Of a stretch of 64,000 nt of DNA, positions 1-11,748 are shown piece after piece. The notes below the pieces were generated by a model. The model ran no database searches and was not told the origin of the DNA. It worked only from the letters and a program-made list of their open reading frames with translations. Position numbers and translations under genes: made by a program. The stretch's first letter is position 1. Every line of letters starts with the position of its first letter. Origin of the DNA: Microbacterium sp. ProA8 (lineage in GTDB: Bacteria; Actinomycetota; Actinomycetes; Actinomycetales; Microbacteriaceae); the NCBI RefSeq assembly GCF_039905635.1, contig NZ_CP157000.1, forward strand, positions 2,666,001 through 2,730,000. Direction: 5' to 3'.

Positions 1-245
1 ACGTTGATCGTCACGGGCACGTCGGTGTGGATGCCCTGGTAGGTGATCGCGGTGTTCTTCGCGAGGATCGTGATGCCCTTTTCGCGCTCGAGGTCGTTCG
101 AGTCCATCGCGCGCTCCTCCATGTGCTCGTGAGAGCCGAAGGAGCCGGTCTGGCGCAGCATCGCGTCGACGAGGGTGGTCTTGCCGTGGTCGACGTGAGC
201 GACGATAGCCACGTTGCGGAGGTCCGGACGGAGGGCGCGCGCCAT
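1..245 (-). CDS. typA: TypA/BipA ribosome-associated GTPase, N-terminal part
   Basis: This is the 5' end of a translational GTPase running off the left edge; about 81 codons are visible. The start is [20 protein letters not shown], followed by the P-loop AHVDHGKTT and the switch region [17 protein letters not shown], in which ITILAKNTA is typical of TypA/BipA rather than EF-G or LepA. The family binds 70S ribosomes and helps 50S assembly and growth under cold or other stress. It faces away from the window, with a strong terminator of the neighbouring ABC gene just upstream of its start. The family call is firm; the C-terminal domains are not visible. Confidence 0.93.
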   Translation of the reverse strand, partial: MARALRPDLRNVAIVAHVDHGKTTLVDAMLRQTGSFGSHEHMEERAMDSNDLEREKGITILAKNTAITYQGIHTDVPVTIN

Positions 246-263
246 GAGGGAATCCTTGAAAAG

Positions 264-299
264 AGAATGGGGATGCCGGAGTGCCGGCATCCCCATTCT
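264..299 (-). terminator. Hairpin terminator with GGATGCC word pair
   Basis: Perfect 16-bp inverted repeat (264-279 with 284-299) around a 4-base loop, followed on the minus strand by a short T-rich stretch (CTCTTTTC). It lies 38 bases beyond the stop of the double ATPase, so it should end that transcript before typA. Each arm contains GGATGCCGG, the word found in other terminators of this window. Confidence 0.85.
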
Positions 300-336
300 A
301 TTGGGCGCTCCTGTGTGTCGCCTTTCGGCGGTCGCG

Positions 337-2097
337 TCAGTCCTCCAGGCCTGCGGCGAGGAGCGCCGCGCGCGCCTCGCGGCGCACCCGCTGCTCTTCG
401 GGATCCGGCACCGGGATGGCGGCGATCAGGCGGCGGGTGTAGTCCTCGCGCGGTGCGCGCAGGATCTGGCCCGTCGCGCCCTGCTCGACGATCTTCCCGT
501 GGTGCATCACGATGATGCGGTCGGCGAGCGAGTCGACGACGGCGAGGTCGTGGCTGATGAACAGGCACGCGAAGCCGAGGTCGGCCTGCAGCCGGCGCAG
601 GAGCTGGAGCACGGTGGCTTGCACCGACACGTCCAGCGCCGACGTGGGCTCGTCGGCGATCAGCAGCTTCGGCTGCAGCGCCAGGGCGCGGGCGATGCCG
701 ACACGCTGCTTCTGGCCGCCCGAGAGCTCGTGCGGGTACCGGTTGCGGTACGAGCGGGGCAGCTCGACGGAATCGAGCAGGTCCTGCACCTTCATGTCGA
801 GGTCGCGGCCCTTCGCCACGTTCGCCAGCAACATCGGCTCGCCGATCGACTGGCCGATCGGCAGGCGCGGGTTCAGCGACGATGACGGGTCCTGGAAGAC
901 GATGCCGACGTCCTTGTGCACCCGGTGCAGCAGACGGCGGTCGGCCTTGGAGATGTCGTGACCGACCACCTCGGCCCGCCCATCCGCGATCGGCAGGAGC
1001 CCGATGGCGGCGCGACCGACGGTCGTCTTGCCCGAGCCGGACTCGCCGACCAGGCCGGTGACCTCGCCCGGGAAGATCGAGAACGTCGCGTGCTCCACCG
1101 CCCGGAACGCGGGGACGCGCCCGCGCTTCGGGTAGTCGATCGCGACGTCGGCGAAGTCGAGCACCGGCGCGCCCAGGCCCTTGCGGCGCTCGGCGTCCTC
1201 GCGGGCCGCGACATCCGCCAGACGGATCACCGACGTGTCGCCCGCGAGCGCCGCCGTCGTGTCGATCGACTCGCCGGCCGCATCGCCGATGCGCGGCACG
1301 GCCGCGAGCAGCTGCTTCGTGTACGGGTGCTGCGGGGCGTTGAACACGCCGCCGACGGTGCCGCGCTCGACGATCTCGCCCTTGCGCATCACCACGATGT
1401 CGTCGGCGAGGTCGGCCACGACGCCCATGTCATGCGTGATGAGCAGGATCGCGGAGTCCAGCCGGTGACGCAGGTCGCGCATGAGATCGAGGATCTCGGC
1501 CTGCACGGTGACATCGAGCGCCGTCGTCGGCTCGTCGGCGATGAGCAGCTGAGGATCGCACGAGATCGACTGCGCGATCATGGCGCGCTGCCGCTGGCCG
1601 CCCGACAGCTGGTGCGGGTAGGAGTTGAACGCCTTGAGGGGGTCGGGCAGCTCGACCATGTCGAGCAGCTCGAGCGCGCGCGTGCGCGCCTCGCTCGGCG
1701 TCATTCCGCGGTGGTTGCGCAGCGTCTCGATGATCTGGAAGCCGACGGTGAACACCGGGTTCAGCGCCGTCATCGGCTCCTGGAAGATCACGGCGATGTC
1801 GCGACCGCGCACGCGGCGCAGGTCGTCCTTGCGCAGGCCCAGGATCTCCCGCCCGCCGAGCTTGACGCTTCCGGTGACGCGGGCGTTGTTCGGGAGCAGT
1901 CCGAGCATCGCCATCGAGCTCGCGCTCTTGCCGGAGCCCGACTCACCCACGATGGCGAGCGCCTTTCCGGAGCTCACGGTGTAGTCGAGCTTCTTGGCCG
2001 CGGGAACCCAGTAATTGTCGACGGCGAAGTCGACGGACAGGCCGCTCACTTCCAGCAGCGGGCTGCCGGATGCCGGGGACGTCGGGAACTCGTTCAT
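337..2097 (-). CDS. Fused double ATPase of a dipeptide/oligopeptide ABC importer (DppD-DppF type)
   Basis: A 586-residue protein with two complete ABC ATPase domains in one chain. Domain 1 has Walker [11 protein letters not shown] near residue 52, signature [13 protein letters not shown] and Walker [13 protein letters not shown]. Domain 2 has [11 protein letters not shown] near residue 354, signature [13 protein letters not shown] and [12 protein letters not shown]. Each half ends with a peptide-importer C-terminal region ([26 protein letters not shown]). It should power the permeases at 2756-5445 fed by the binding protein at 5605-7380. It is separated from them by an opposite-strand gene at 2136-2741, so it probably has its own promoter. 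An AAGGACC ribosome site precedes the ATG. Substrate is inferred from family only. Confidence 0.92.
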   Translation of the reverse strand: MNEFPTSPASGSPLLEVSGLSVDFAVDNYWVPAAKKLDYTVSSGKALAIVGESGSGKSASSMAMLGLLPNNARVTGSVKLGGREILGLRKDDLRRVRGRDIAVIFQEPMTALNPVFTVGFQIIETLRNHRGMTPSEARTRALELLDMVELPDPLKAFNSYPHQLSGGQRQRAMIAQSISCDPQLLIADEPTTALDVTVQAEILDLMRDLRHRLDSAILLITHDMGVVADLADDIVVMRKGEIVERGTVGGVFNAPQHPYTKQLLAAVPRIGDAAGESIDTTAALAGDTSVIRLADVAAREDAERRKGLGAPVLDFADVAIDYPKRGRVPAFRAVEHATFSIFPGEVTGLVGESGSGKTTVGRAAIGLLPIADGRAEVVGHDISKADRRLLHRVHKDVGIVFQDPSSSLNPRLPIGQSIGEPMLLANVAKGRDLDMKVQDLLDSVELPRSYRNRYPHELSGGQKQRVGIARALALQPKLLIADEPTSALDVSVQATVLQLLRRLQADLGFACLFISHDLAVVDSLADRIIVMHHGKIVEQGATGQILRAPREDYTRRLIAAIPVPDPEEQRVRREARAALLAAGLED

Positions 2098-2135
2098 TGG
2101 ATGGTCCTTGTGGGATCGTTGGAGACAATGGGGGG

Positions 2136-2741
2136 GTGACCGACCAGGCGATCCGCATCGACTCCCGCTTCAACCGCATCGCGGCCATCATCGTCTGGAG
2201 TCTTGCGGCGCTCGCAGTGATCACCGCCGTGTGGAGCTCGGATCCGAGGCTGGCGTGGGTGTACGCCGGCGCCCCGCTCGCCGCTCTCCTCGGCTGGGCC
2301 GCGTTGTGGCGACCGTGCGTCATCGTTTCGGAGCATGGCGTGCGCATCGAGAACGTCAGCCACGACGTCGACATCCCGTGGGCGGCCCTGGTGCACGTGG
2401 AGACCGCCCGAGCGCTGACGCTGCATACGCCGTCGGGAGGCTTCACGGCGTGGTCCGCGCCGGCTCCCGGCTACTTCACCACCATGATGGGCAACACCAG
2501 AGCACGCCGTGAGGCGCGAGCCGCGGGAGGCGATGCTCGTCCGAGCGACCGCATGGGCACCGACTCGGGCAACGCGGCCGTCGTGGTGCGCGAGACCTGG
2601 CGCCGGCGCCTCGACGCCGGTCAGGTCCCGCTCGGCGTCGCCGGCGAGACGCCGGTGAAGCGCCAGTGGCACGTGCTGCTCATCGCGGCGTGCGTCGTGC
2701 TCGCGATGGTGTCCGTCGCGCTGATCGTCGCCACGGGCTGA
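2136..2741 (+). CDS. Membrane-anchored PH-domain (bPH2-like) protein
   Basis: A 201-residue protein. I chose the GTG at 2136, which has GGAGA about ten bases upstream and gives MTDQAIRIDSRFNRI. Two hydrophobic segments lie near residues 14-32 and 39-57, then a segment beginning CVIVSEHGVRIEN that looks like a bacterial PH fold, and a C-terminal membrane segment (HVLLIAACVVLAMVSVALIV). Such proteins are common in actinobacteria and have no assigned function. It lies opposite to the importer genes: 38 bases divergent from the ATPase and 14 bases convergent with the second permease. The fold call comes from resemblance only. Confidence 0.7.
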   Translation: MTDQAIRIDSRFNRIAAIIVWSLAALAVITAVWSSDPRLAWVYAGAPLAALLGWAALWRPCVIVSEHGVRIENVSHDVDIPWAALVHVETARALTLHTPSGGFTAWSAPAPGYFTTMMGNTRARREARAAGGDARPSDRMGTDSGNAAVVVRETWRRRLDAGQVPLGVAGETPVKRQWHVLLIAACVVLAMVSVALIVATG

Positions 2742-2755
2742 GAGCCCGGCGCGCA

Positions 2756-3910
2756 TCATGCGCCACGTCCCGGGTCGGGCGCGATCTCCTCGTCGAGGAC
2801 GTCGTCGGCACGCTCGCTCGTGACGCCCGACACGTTGGTGCCGCCGCCGGCGGTGACCAGGGCGCCCTCGGGCACGTCGACGGTCGTCCCGCCGACCAGC
2901 ACGGCGTCCTGAGGCAGCTCCTTGACCTTGCGGAAGACCACGCGCTTCTGGCGCGGATCGAACGCATCGCGCAGTCCGTCTCCGACGAAGTTGACGAGCA
3001 GCGACAGGATCACGATGAAGAACGCCGGCCACCAGAACAGCCACGGGCGGGTCTGGAACGCCGACTCGTTCGCCGAGATCAGCAGGCCCAGCGACACGTC
3101 GGGAGAACGCACGCCGTAGCCGAGGAACGACAGGGACGTCTCCAGGATGACCGCGGCGGCGATCAGCAGCGTCGTGGCCACGATCACCACGCCGATGGCG
3201 TTCGGCAGGATGTGCTTGAAGATGATGCGCGCGTCGGAGGCACCCGCCACCCGCGCCGCTTCCACGAACTCCCGCTCGCGCAGCGTGAGGAACTCCGCGC
3301 GGACCAGTCGTGCGATGCCGGTCCAGGCGACGAAGCCGAGGAAGACGGCGAGGAGGACCGGCCCGAGGCCGCCGACCGCCGAACCGACGACCGCGCCGAT
3401 GACGATCACCGGGATCACGATGACGATGTCGGTCAGTCGCATCAGCACGGAATCGACCCAGCCGCGGTAGTAGCCCGCGAGTGCGCCGACCACCACGCCG
3501 AGGAAGGCGCCGATGATGCCGATCGTGAACATGATGTACGACGAGTTCACGAGGCCGCGCATGACCATCGCGAAGTAGTCCTTGCCGACGGTGCTCTGCC
3601 CGAACGGGTGGTCGCCCAGCGAGAACGGGAAGAGCGTCAGGGTCGGCAGGCCGCTGTTCGTGATCGGGATCAGCTGCTCGTAGCTCCACTTCCACCAGCC
3701 CGGGATCGGGCCGATGCCCGTCGCCGAGACGGCGAAGCCGACGATGAGGATGAACAGGATCGCGCTGATGACGGCCGGCTTGTGGGCCAGGAACCGACGG
3801 AGGGTGAGGCGTCCCTGGCTGACGCCGCGCTCATCCGCCGTCTGGACGTGCACACCGCCGTCGGAGGGCGATGAGGGGGGCTCGAGGCTCGGATCGATCG
3901 GGATGGACAT
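2756..3910 (-). CDS. ABC importer permease, DppC/OppC type
   Basis: A 384-residue integral membrane permease. The N-terminal tail (residues 1-40) is hydrophilic, then RRFLAHKPAVISAILFILIV begins the N-terminal OppC-like domain, and the BPD transport domain carries the ATPase-coupling loop around EFVEAARVAGASDARIIFKH. The C-terminal tail after LRDAFDPRQK is extended (about 70 residues, acidic). The start codon overlaps the stop of the upstream permease gene by one base (TAATG), indicating translational coupling. It should form a heterodimer with that permease in the cytoplasmic membrane. Confidence 0.9.
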   Translation of the reverse strand: MSIPIDPSLEPPSSPSDGGVHVQTADERGVSQGRLTLRRFLAHKPAVISAILFILIVGFAVSATGIGPIPGWWKWSYEQLIPITNSGLPTLTLFPFSLGDHPFGQSTVGKDYFAMVMRGLVNSSYIMFTIGIIGAFLGVVVGALAGYYRGWVDSVLMRLTDIVIVIPVIVIGAVVGSAVGGLGPVLLAVFLGFVAWTGIARLVRAEFLTLREREFVEAARVAGASDARIIFKHILPNAIGVVIVATTLLIAAAVILETSLSFLGYGVRSPDVSLGLLISANESAFQTRPWLFWWPAFFIVILSLLVNFVGDGLRDAFDPRQKRVVFRKVKELPQDAVLVGGTTVDVPEGALVTAGGGTNVSGVTSERADDVLDEEIAPDPGRGA

Positions 3911-5445
3911 TACTTGACCCTCACTCTCGGGTCGATCGCCGAGTACGCAAGATCGGCGAGGAAGTTGAACGTGATGGCGAACACCGCGATGACGACGAAG
4001 TACGCCATGACGGGGTTCGGGTCGGCGTGCTGCAGACCCTGGTTGAACAGCGCACCCATTCCGCTGAACGCGAAGATGCGCTCGGTGATGATCGCGCCGC
4101 CGATGAGGGCGCCCACATCCGCCGCGACGATCGTCGTGATCGGGATCAGCGAGTTGCGGAACGCGTGCCGGACGACGACCGTGCGCTCGGGCAGGCCCTT
4201 CGCCCGTGCCGTCCGGATGTAGTCCTGGTTGAGCGTCTCGAGCATGCCGCCGCGGGAGTACCGCGTGTATGCCGCGAACGAGATCAGCATGAGGCTGATC
4301 GTCGGCAGCAGCAGGTGCGTGAACGTGTCGATGCTCTGGATCCACCAGTCGCCGACCAGGTTGGGCGTCTCCGAGCCGATCGTGGCGATCGGGCGGCCGT
4401 TCACCTTCGGGTTGGTGACGTAGTCGTACCAGCGCGACATGAACTGATTCAGGATGATGACGCCCATGCCGAGCGCGCCCGTGAGGATGCCGATGCGGAT
4501 GGCCTGGCCCTTGTCGTATTCGCCGAGGAGCCAGCCCGCGACCGCGCCGATGAGGCTCGCGCCGACGAACAGTCCGAACACGCCCCAGCCGTTGAGCGAG
4601 TCGAGGAAGGGCTGCAGCACGAAGAACGCCACGACGAGCACGATCACGGTGGCCCCGGCGGTGCGCCACGCGTAGCGCGCACGGGGACCGGCGATGATCA
4701 GCACCATCGCCGCGCCGAAGGCCGCGATGAGCAGGGGCGTGAGCACGGGGCCGAGGGACGGGTGGAGGAACCACGCCGTCACGCTCATGCCGTAGAGCAT
4801 GGCTCCGGTCGTCACGACCGACGCGGCGAAGACGACCAGGCGACGCTGCCTGTTCCCGCCGATGATCGCTTGCCAGAAGACACCCGAGATCAGACTGAGC
4901 GCGATGATCCAGGGCCAGGTGAAGACCGGACTGACGAGCCAGTTGTTGAAGCCCAGGGCCAGGAAGACCTTGAGGAGGACGCCCATCACGAAGGAGGGCA
5001 GCGAGTAGAAGAGGAAGCTGGCGAACGTGAACGAGTAGTCGACCGCGCTGTACTGACGCAGGGCCGAGACGATCCCGACGAGGATGCCGAGCACGATGGC
5101 GAGGATGGTCGACGCCGTCACGAGCTGGAGCGTCGCGCCCATCGCGCGTGCCAGCAGCACGGTGACCGGCTGGTTCTGGATGGTCACGCCGAGGTCGCAG
5201 CCGCCGAACGGGATGACGCAGCGCGCGGCGCCGAGAAGCCAGTTGAACCAGCGGACGGGAATGGGCTGGTCGAGGTTCAGCCAGTCGGTCCGCTGCGCGA
5301 TGAGCTGATCTTTGTTCGGGCTGTTGGAGGCGTACAGGTCCTCGAGGGGGTCTCGGGCGAGCGCCACGAGGGTGTACATCAGGAAGGATGCGGCGATGAG
5401 GATCAGGATCGAGACCCCGATGCGCCGCAGAACGAAGCTAAGCAC
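3910..5445 (-). CDS. ABC importer permease, DppB/OppB type, enlarged
   Basis: A 511-residue permease starting at GTG 5445. The N-terminus (VLRRIGVSILILIAASFLMY), the periplasmic loop and the C-terminal coupling loop (DYIRTARAKGLPERTVVV) are typical of DppB. Typical DppB proteins have about 310-340 residues. The extra length is a block around residues 175-340 with roughly five additional hydrophobic segments, placed between the third typical helix and the conserved TFTHLLLPTISLML region. I see no frameshift, so the insertion is part of the protein. It follows the binding-protein gene after 159 bases that include a hairpin, so binding protein and permeases may be expressed at different levels. 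Confidence 0.88.
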   Translation of the reverse strand: MLSFVLRRIGVSILILIAASFLMYTLVALARDPLEDLYASNSPNKDQLIAQRTDWLNLDQPIPVRWFNWLLGAARCVIPFGGCDLGVTIQNQPVTVLLARAMGATLQLVTASTILAIVLGILVGIVSALRQYSAVDYSFTFASFLFYSLPSFVMGVLLKVFLALGFNNWLVSPVFTWPWIIALSLISGVFWQAIIGGNRQRRLVVFAASVVTTGAMLYGMSVTAWFLHPSLGPVLTPLLIAAFGAAMVLIIAGPRARYAWRTAGATVIVLVVAFFVLQPFLDSLNGWGVFGLFVGASLIGAVAGWLLGEYDKGQAIRIGILTGALGMGVIILNQFMSRWYDYVTNPKVNGRPIATIGSETPNLVGDWWIQSIDTFTHLLLPTISLMLISFAAYTRYSRGGMLETLNQDYIRTARAKGLPERTVVVRHAFRNSLIPITTIVAADVGALIGGAIITERIFAFSGMGALFNQGLQHADPNPVMAYFVVIAVFAITFNFLADLAYSAIDPRVRVK

Positions 5446-5544
5446 TGGGCTGGCCCTTCATGCAGAAAAGGTAGCAGGCGGTGGATGACGGGAGCAGAGC
5501 CCCGCTGTCGCCTCCGCCGGCTGTGGACGGGAAGACACACGCAC

Positions 5545-5575
5545 GGGGCGCCGGGCTGCAAAGACCCGACGCCCC
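5545..5575 (-). terminator. Intra-operon hairpin after the binding-protein gene
   Basis: Inverted repeat 5545-5555 with 5565-5575 (11 bp, one mismatch, 9-base loop), 29 bases after the stop of the binding-protein gene. The T tract is weak, so it may be a partial terminator or a 3' stabilising hairpin. Such hairpins often keep binding-protein mRNA in excess over permease mRNA. Confidence 0.55.
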
Positions 5576-5604
5576 ATGGCGTGGTGTTTCAGCTAGTCAC
5601 CGAA

Positions 5605-7380
5605 TTACTCGGAGACCGTCCACTCCCAGAAGTTCCAGAACACACCCGTCTGGTTGCCCATGAAGGTGATGCCCTCGATGTTGTCGGCGTGCGCCTCGAG
5701 ACCGGGGCCCTGGAAGAGCGGCAGACCGTAGGCGTCGGCGAACAGCTCCGCGTCGGCCTCGACAGTCAGCTCGTCGATCGCGTCGGTGTCGAGCGTCGTC
5801 GGGATCTCGCGGGCGATCTCGTCCACGCGCTCGTTGGCGTACTTGTTGTAGTTGCTGCCACCGAAGCTGGCGAAGATCTGCGGGATGGTGCCGTTGCCGA
5901 CACCGGGCGAGATCCAGCCGAAGATGACCGCGTCGTAGATGTCCGACCCGAGCTGAGCGCTCCAGTCCTCACGGCCCACATCCTCGACCACGAAGCCGGC
6001 CTCTGCAGCCGAAGCCTGGATGGCCTCGAACGCCGCGACGCGGTTGGGGTTGTTGATGTTGTACATGAGGCGGATCGTCGGGGTCGCACCGGCGAGGAGC
6101 TCCTTGGCGCCCTCGATGTCGACCTCGGCGTACGCGTCCGAACCGTTGCTGGCGACGGCGTCCTCGTACGAGGACTGCGCCGGGATGAACAGCTGCGAGT
6201 TGAGAACCTCGGCCTCGGGGTTGACCGGCTTGATCAGCGTGTCGACGAGCTGCTGACGCGGGATCGTCTTGAGGAAGGCCTCACGCACGCTCTGCTCGGC
6301 CAGCGGGCCGGCGAACGTCAGGTCGAGGTGGTCGTAGTTCAGCGCGTCGCCCTGGAGCACCTCGACGCCGTCGATGCCCTGGAGCGCCGTCAGCGTGTCA
6401 CCGCTCGCCTGCGGGGCGATGACATCGACCTCGCCGTTCTGGAGGGCGGTCACCTGGGCCTGCGCGTCACCGATGAAGCGGATGACGAGCTCGGAGAACT
6501 GCGGCTTCAGGTCGCCCTGGTACTTGTCGTTGAGCTTCAGCGTCATGGACTGCGTGGGCTCGTACGAGTCGATGATGAACGGGCCGCTCGCGAGGTACAG
6601 CGAGGGGTCCTCCGGCAGCGACGTCATGTCGAAGCCGGTGTTCCAGAAGTCAGCCGCGGCCTTGAGCGTCTCGTTGACCGGGGCCGGAGCCGCAGCGTCA
6701 CCGCGGGGGCTGGTCAGGATCGTGTCGACGAGCTCGGCCTGGTCGACGCCCGCCTTCTCGGAGACGACGTGGACCGGCTGGTCGATGAGGTCCTGGATGT
6801 TCCAGTCGACGAAGGGCTCGTCGTACTCGAGCGTGAGGGAGAGCTTGTCGTCGGCCACCTCGGTGATGGTCGAGGTGATGAGGCCCTCGGTGCTGCCTGC
6901 GTACTGGAAGTACTGGGTGCCGCTGATCGGCTCACCCGACTCGGGGTCGAGCGTCGCGTCGTCGAAGATGCCCGACGTGACCGCCCAGCCGAAGACCAGG
7001 TCGTCGGTCGTGATGGGCTCGCCGTCCGACCACTGCAGTCCCTCGTTGAGGGTGTACTGGACCTGAAGCGGATCCTCGCTGACGACCTCCATCGTGCCGA
7101 ACGACTCGTCGGGGACGACCTCGTAGCTGTCGCTCACGTAGTAGAACGTCGACTTGGTCAGGTAGTCGACCTTGCCGTTGATGTCGAGGTTGCCGTTGAC
7201 GCTGTTCGAGTTCGTGCCCGTGAACTCGTTCGTCTCAGCAACGGTCACCGCGGTGTCGGTGGCCGTGGGGGCCTCCTCCTCCGGCGGGGTCGTCGAGCAG
7301 CCGGCAAGGACCAACGCGGTCACTCCGACGCCCGCCGCGACTCCGAGTGCGCGCTTGCGCCACGTCGTCTTGTCAGACAC
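5605..7380 (-). CDS. Extracellular solute-binding lipoprotein, family 5 (peptide/nickel type)
   Basis: A 591-residue binding protein. The GTG at 7380 has an AGGAGA ribosome site and gives a lipoprotein signal peptide with positive residues (KTTWRKRA), a hydrophobic core and lipobox LVLAGC. The SBP family 5 body follows, with typical passages such as LNEGLQWSDGEPITTDDLVF and FLKTIPRQQLVDTL. It should sit lipid-anchored on the outer face of the membrane and deliver peptides or related solutes to the permeases just downstream. The start codon position is supported by the signal peptide. Substrate cannot be read from sequence. Confidence 0.92.
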   Translation of the reverse strand: MSDKTTWRKRALGVAAGVGVTALVLAGCSTTPPEEEAPTATDTAVTVAETNEFTGTNSNSVNGNLDINGKVDYLTKSTFYYVSDSYEVVPDESFGTMEVVSEDPLQVQYTLNEGLQWSDGEPITTDDLVFGWAVTSGIFDDATLDPESGEPISGTQYFQYAGSTEGLITSTITEVADDKLSLTLEYDEPFVDWNIQDLIDQPVHVVSEKAGVDQAELVDTILTSPRGDAAAPAPVNETLKAAADFWNTGFDMTSLPEDPSLYLASGPFIIDSYEPTQSMTLKLNDKYQGDLKPQFSELVIRFIGDAQAQVTALQNGEVDVIAPQASGDTLTALQGIDGVEVLQGDALNYDHLDLTFAGPLAEQSVREAFLKTIPRQQLVDTLIKPVNPEAEVLNSQLFIPAQSSYEDAVASNGSDAYAEVDIEGAKELLAGATPTIRLMYNINNPNRVAAFEAIQASAAEAGFVVEDVGREDWSAQLGSDIYDAVIFGWISPGVGNGTIPQIFASFGGSNYNKYANERVDEIAREIPTTLDTDAIDELTVEADAELFADAYGLPLFQGPGLEAHADNIEGITFMGNQTGVFWNFWEWTVSE

Positions 7381-7447
7381 TGTGTCTCCTCTTGTGCAGG
7401 GTAATGCGCGCACGTTCAGCCTCTGACCGGACGGGCGCGCGGATGGG

Positions 7448-7498
7448 AAAACGATAAGCACCGCTTGTGAGATGGTCAAAACGATCGACCAAAACGTT
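7448..7498. promoter_or_regulatory. Three AAAACG repeats upstream of the binding-protein gene
   Basis: AAAACGAT occurs at 7448 and 7478, and AAAACGTT at 7491, in the 163-base gap between the divergent binding-protein and CPBP genes. GGTC...GACC around 7475-7490 adds partial symmetry. It could be an operator or promoter region for either gene. No protein partner can be named. Confidence 0.35.
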
Positions 7499-7543
7499 AC
7501 AGAGCCTTAACTCAATCGACGCAGGGTGTGACAATCTGACAAG

Positions 7544-8413
7544 ATGACGCCGCTCACCCCTGCCGCTGATAGGGGGAAATCCACTACGCTGTCTCGGCTC
7601 GATCCGTTCCAGCGCCGACGACTGACGTGGGAAGTGTGGATCGTGCTGGCGATCACCGTCGGCCAGTCGGCGCTGTACTCCGTGCTCTCGCTGGTGCGCA
7701 AGCTCGTCGCACCGATCCCGCTGGGCTCTCAGCAGACTCAGGTGAACCCCCCGCGCGACGCGCAGGCGATCTGGGACATCGTGTACCAGCTGCTGTCCGT
7801 CTTCTTCGCGCTCGCACTGGTGGCGCTCGTCGTCTACCTGCTCTGGGAGCCCGGAGGCAACGCGCTGCGGCGCATCGGCCTGGACTTCACGCGGTTCGGC
7901 GGCGACCTCGGCCGCGGCATCCTGCTCACCGCCGTCATCGGCCTGCCGGGGCTCGCGCTCTATGCGGCGGGCCGGGCGCTGGGCATCACGGTCGCCGTCG
8001 TCGCGTCGCCCCTGGACGCCGCCTGGTGGACGGTGCCGCTCCTGCTGCTGTCGGCGCTGCGGGCCGGGCTCACCGAAGAGGTCATCTTCATCGGCTACCT
8101 GTTCGACAGGCTCCGCCGGCTGGGCTGGAACGACTGGTCGATCATCCTGACGACGGCGGCCCTGCGCGGCGCGTACCACGCCTATCAGGGCTTCGGCGCG
8201 ATCGTCGGCAACTTCGCGATGGGCGTGGTCTTCGGCTGGTGCTACCGCCGATGGGGGCGCGTCATGCCCCTCGTCATCGCGCACACCCTCCTCGACATCG
8301 TCGCGTTCGTGGGCTATCCCCTCGCTGCCGCGCTGTGGCCCGAGATCTTCGCCCCGATACCTCAGCCGACCCCGACGCCCGCACCGACCCCGGAGCCGAC
8401 TCCCGCGACATGA
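7544..8413 (+). CDS. CPBP-family intramembrane metalloprotease homologue
   Basis: A 289-residue membrane protein of the CPBP (CAAX protease/bacteriocin self-protection) family. Motif 1 reads EEVIFIGYLFDR, motif 2 region LRGAYHAYQG, and motif 3 VIAHTLLD. The usual arginine of the EExxxR motif is replaced by isoleucine, a variant I recall from other actinobacterial members. About eight hydrophobic segments precede a Pro/Thr-rich cytoplasmic or external tail of about 20 residues (PTPTPAPTPEPTPAT). It is monocistronic and convergent with gcvP, sharing a bidirectional terminator. Whether it is an active protease is uncertain. Confidence 0.82.
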   Translation: MTPLTPAADRGKSTTLSRLDPFQRRRLTWEVWIVLAITVGQSALYSVLSLVRKLVAPIPLGSQQTQVNPPRDAQAIWDIVYQLLSVFFALALVALVVYLLWEPGGNALRRIGLDFTRFGGDLGRGILLTAVIGLPGLALYAAGRALGITVAVVASPLDAAWWTVPLLLLSALRAGLTEEVIFIGYLFDRLRRLGWNDWSIILTTAALRGAYHAYQGFGAIVGNFAMGVVFGWCYRRWGRVMPLVIAHTLLDIVAFVGYPLAAALWPEIFAPIPQPTPTPAPTPEPTPAT

Positions 8414-8415
8414 AA

Positions 8416-8450
8416 GCGATGGGATGCCGGGGGCACCGGCATCCCATCGC
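8416..8450. terminator. Bidirectional terminator with GGATGCC word pair
   Basis: Perfect 15-bp inverted repeat (8416-8430 with 8436-8450), 5-base loop, lying between the convergent CPBP gene and gcvP. The arms contain GGATGCCGG and CCGGCATCC. Confidence 0.85.
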
Positions 8451-8476
8451 TCACGGACCGTCGGGGGCCCTGCCCG

Positions 8477-11364
<2,888 letters not shown>

Positions 11365-11368
<4 letters not shown>

Positions 11369-11748
11369 TCGGCGCTGCCCGTGAGCGAGATGTACGCGTC
11401 GCGGTCGAGCAGCTCGGCCACGGCGGCGGGGTCGACCGTGAGCTTCACGAGCCAGCCGGCGCCGAACGGGTCGGCGTTGACGAGCGACGGGTCGTCGACC
11501 ACGGCGTCGTTGACCTCGATGACCTCGCCCGTGAGCGGCGCGTAGAGCTCGCCGACCGACTTGGTGGACTCGATCTCGCCCACGACGGTCGCGGCCGTGA
11601 CCGTGCTGCCCACCGCGGGAAGCTCGACGAACACGACGTCGCCGAGCTTGTCGGCGGCGTACGAGGTGATGCCGACGGTCGCGGTGTCGCCGTCGAGGGC
11701 GACCCACTCGTGCTCGGCGGTGTACTTGAGTGCGGTGAGGTCGGTCAT
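11365..11748 (-). CDS. gcvH: Glycine cleavage system H protein
   Basis: A 127-residue lipoyl carrier that shuttles the aminomethyl group between P, T and L proteins. It begins [16 protein letters not shown], and the lipoylated lysine is in the motif GEIESTKSV near residue 63. Length and the acidic C-terminal half fit the family. Start and stop overlap gcvT and gcvP by four bases each, giving coupled translation. Confidence 0.97.

Noticed and set aside
3871..7404. Very long open frame on the plus strand (1177 codons)
   Set aside because: It lies opposite the permease and binding-protein genes. Its composition (Arg, Asp, Val, Gly-rich, no domains) is typical of a G+C-driven shadow frame.
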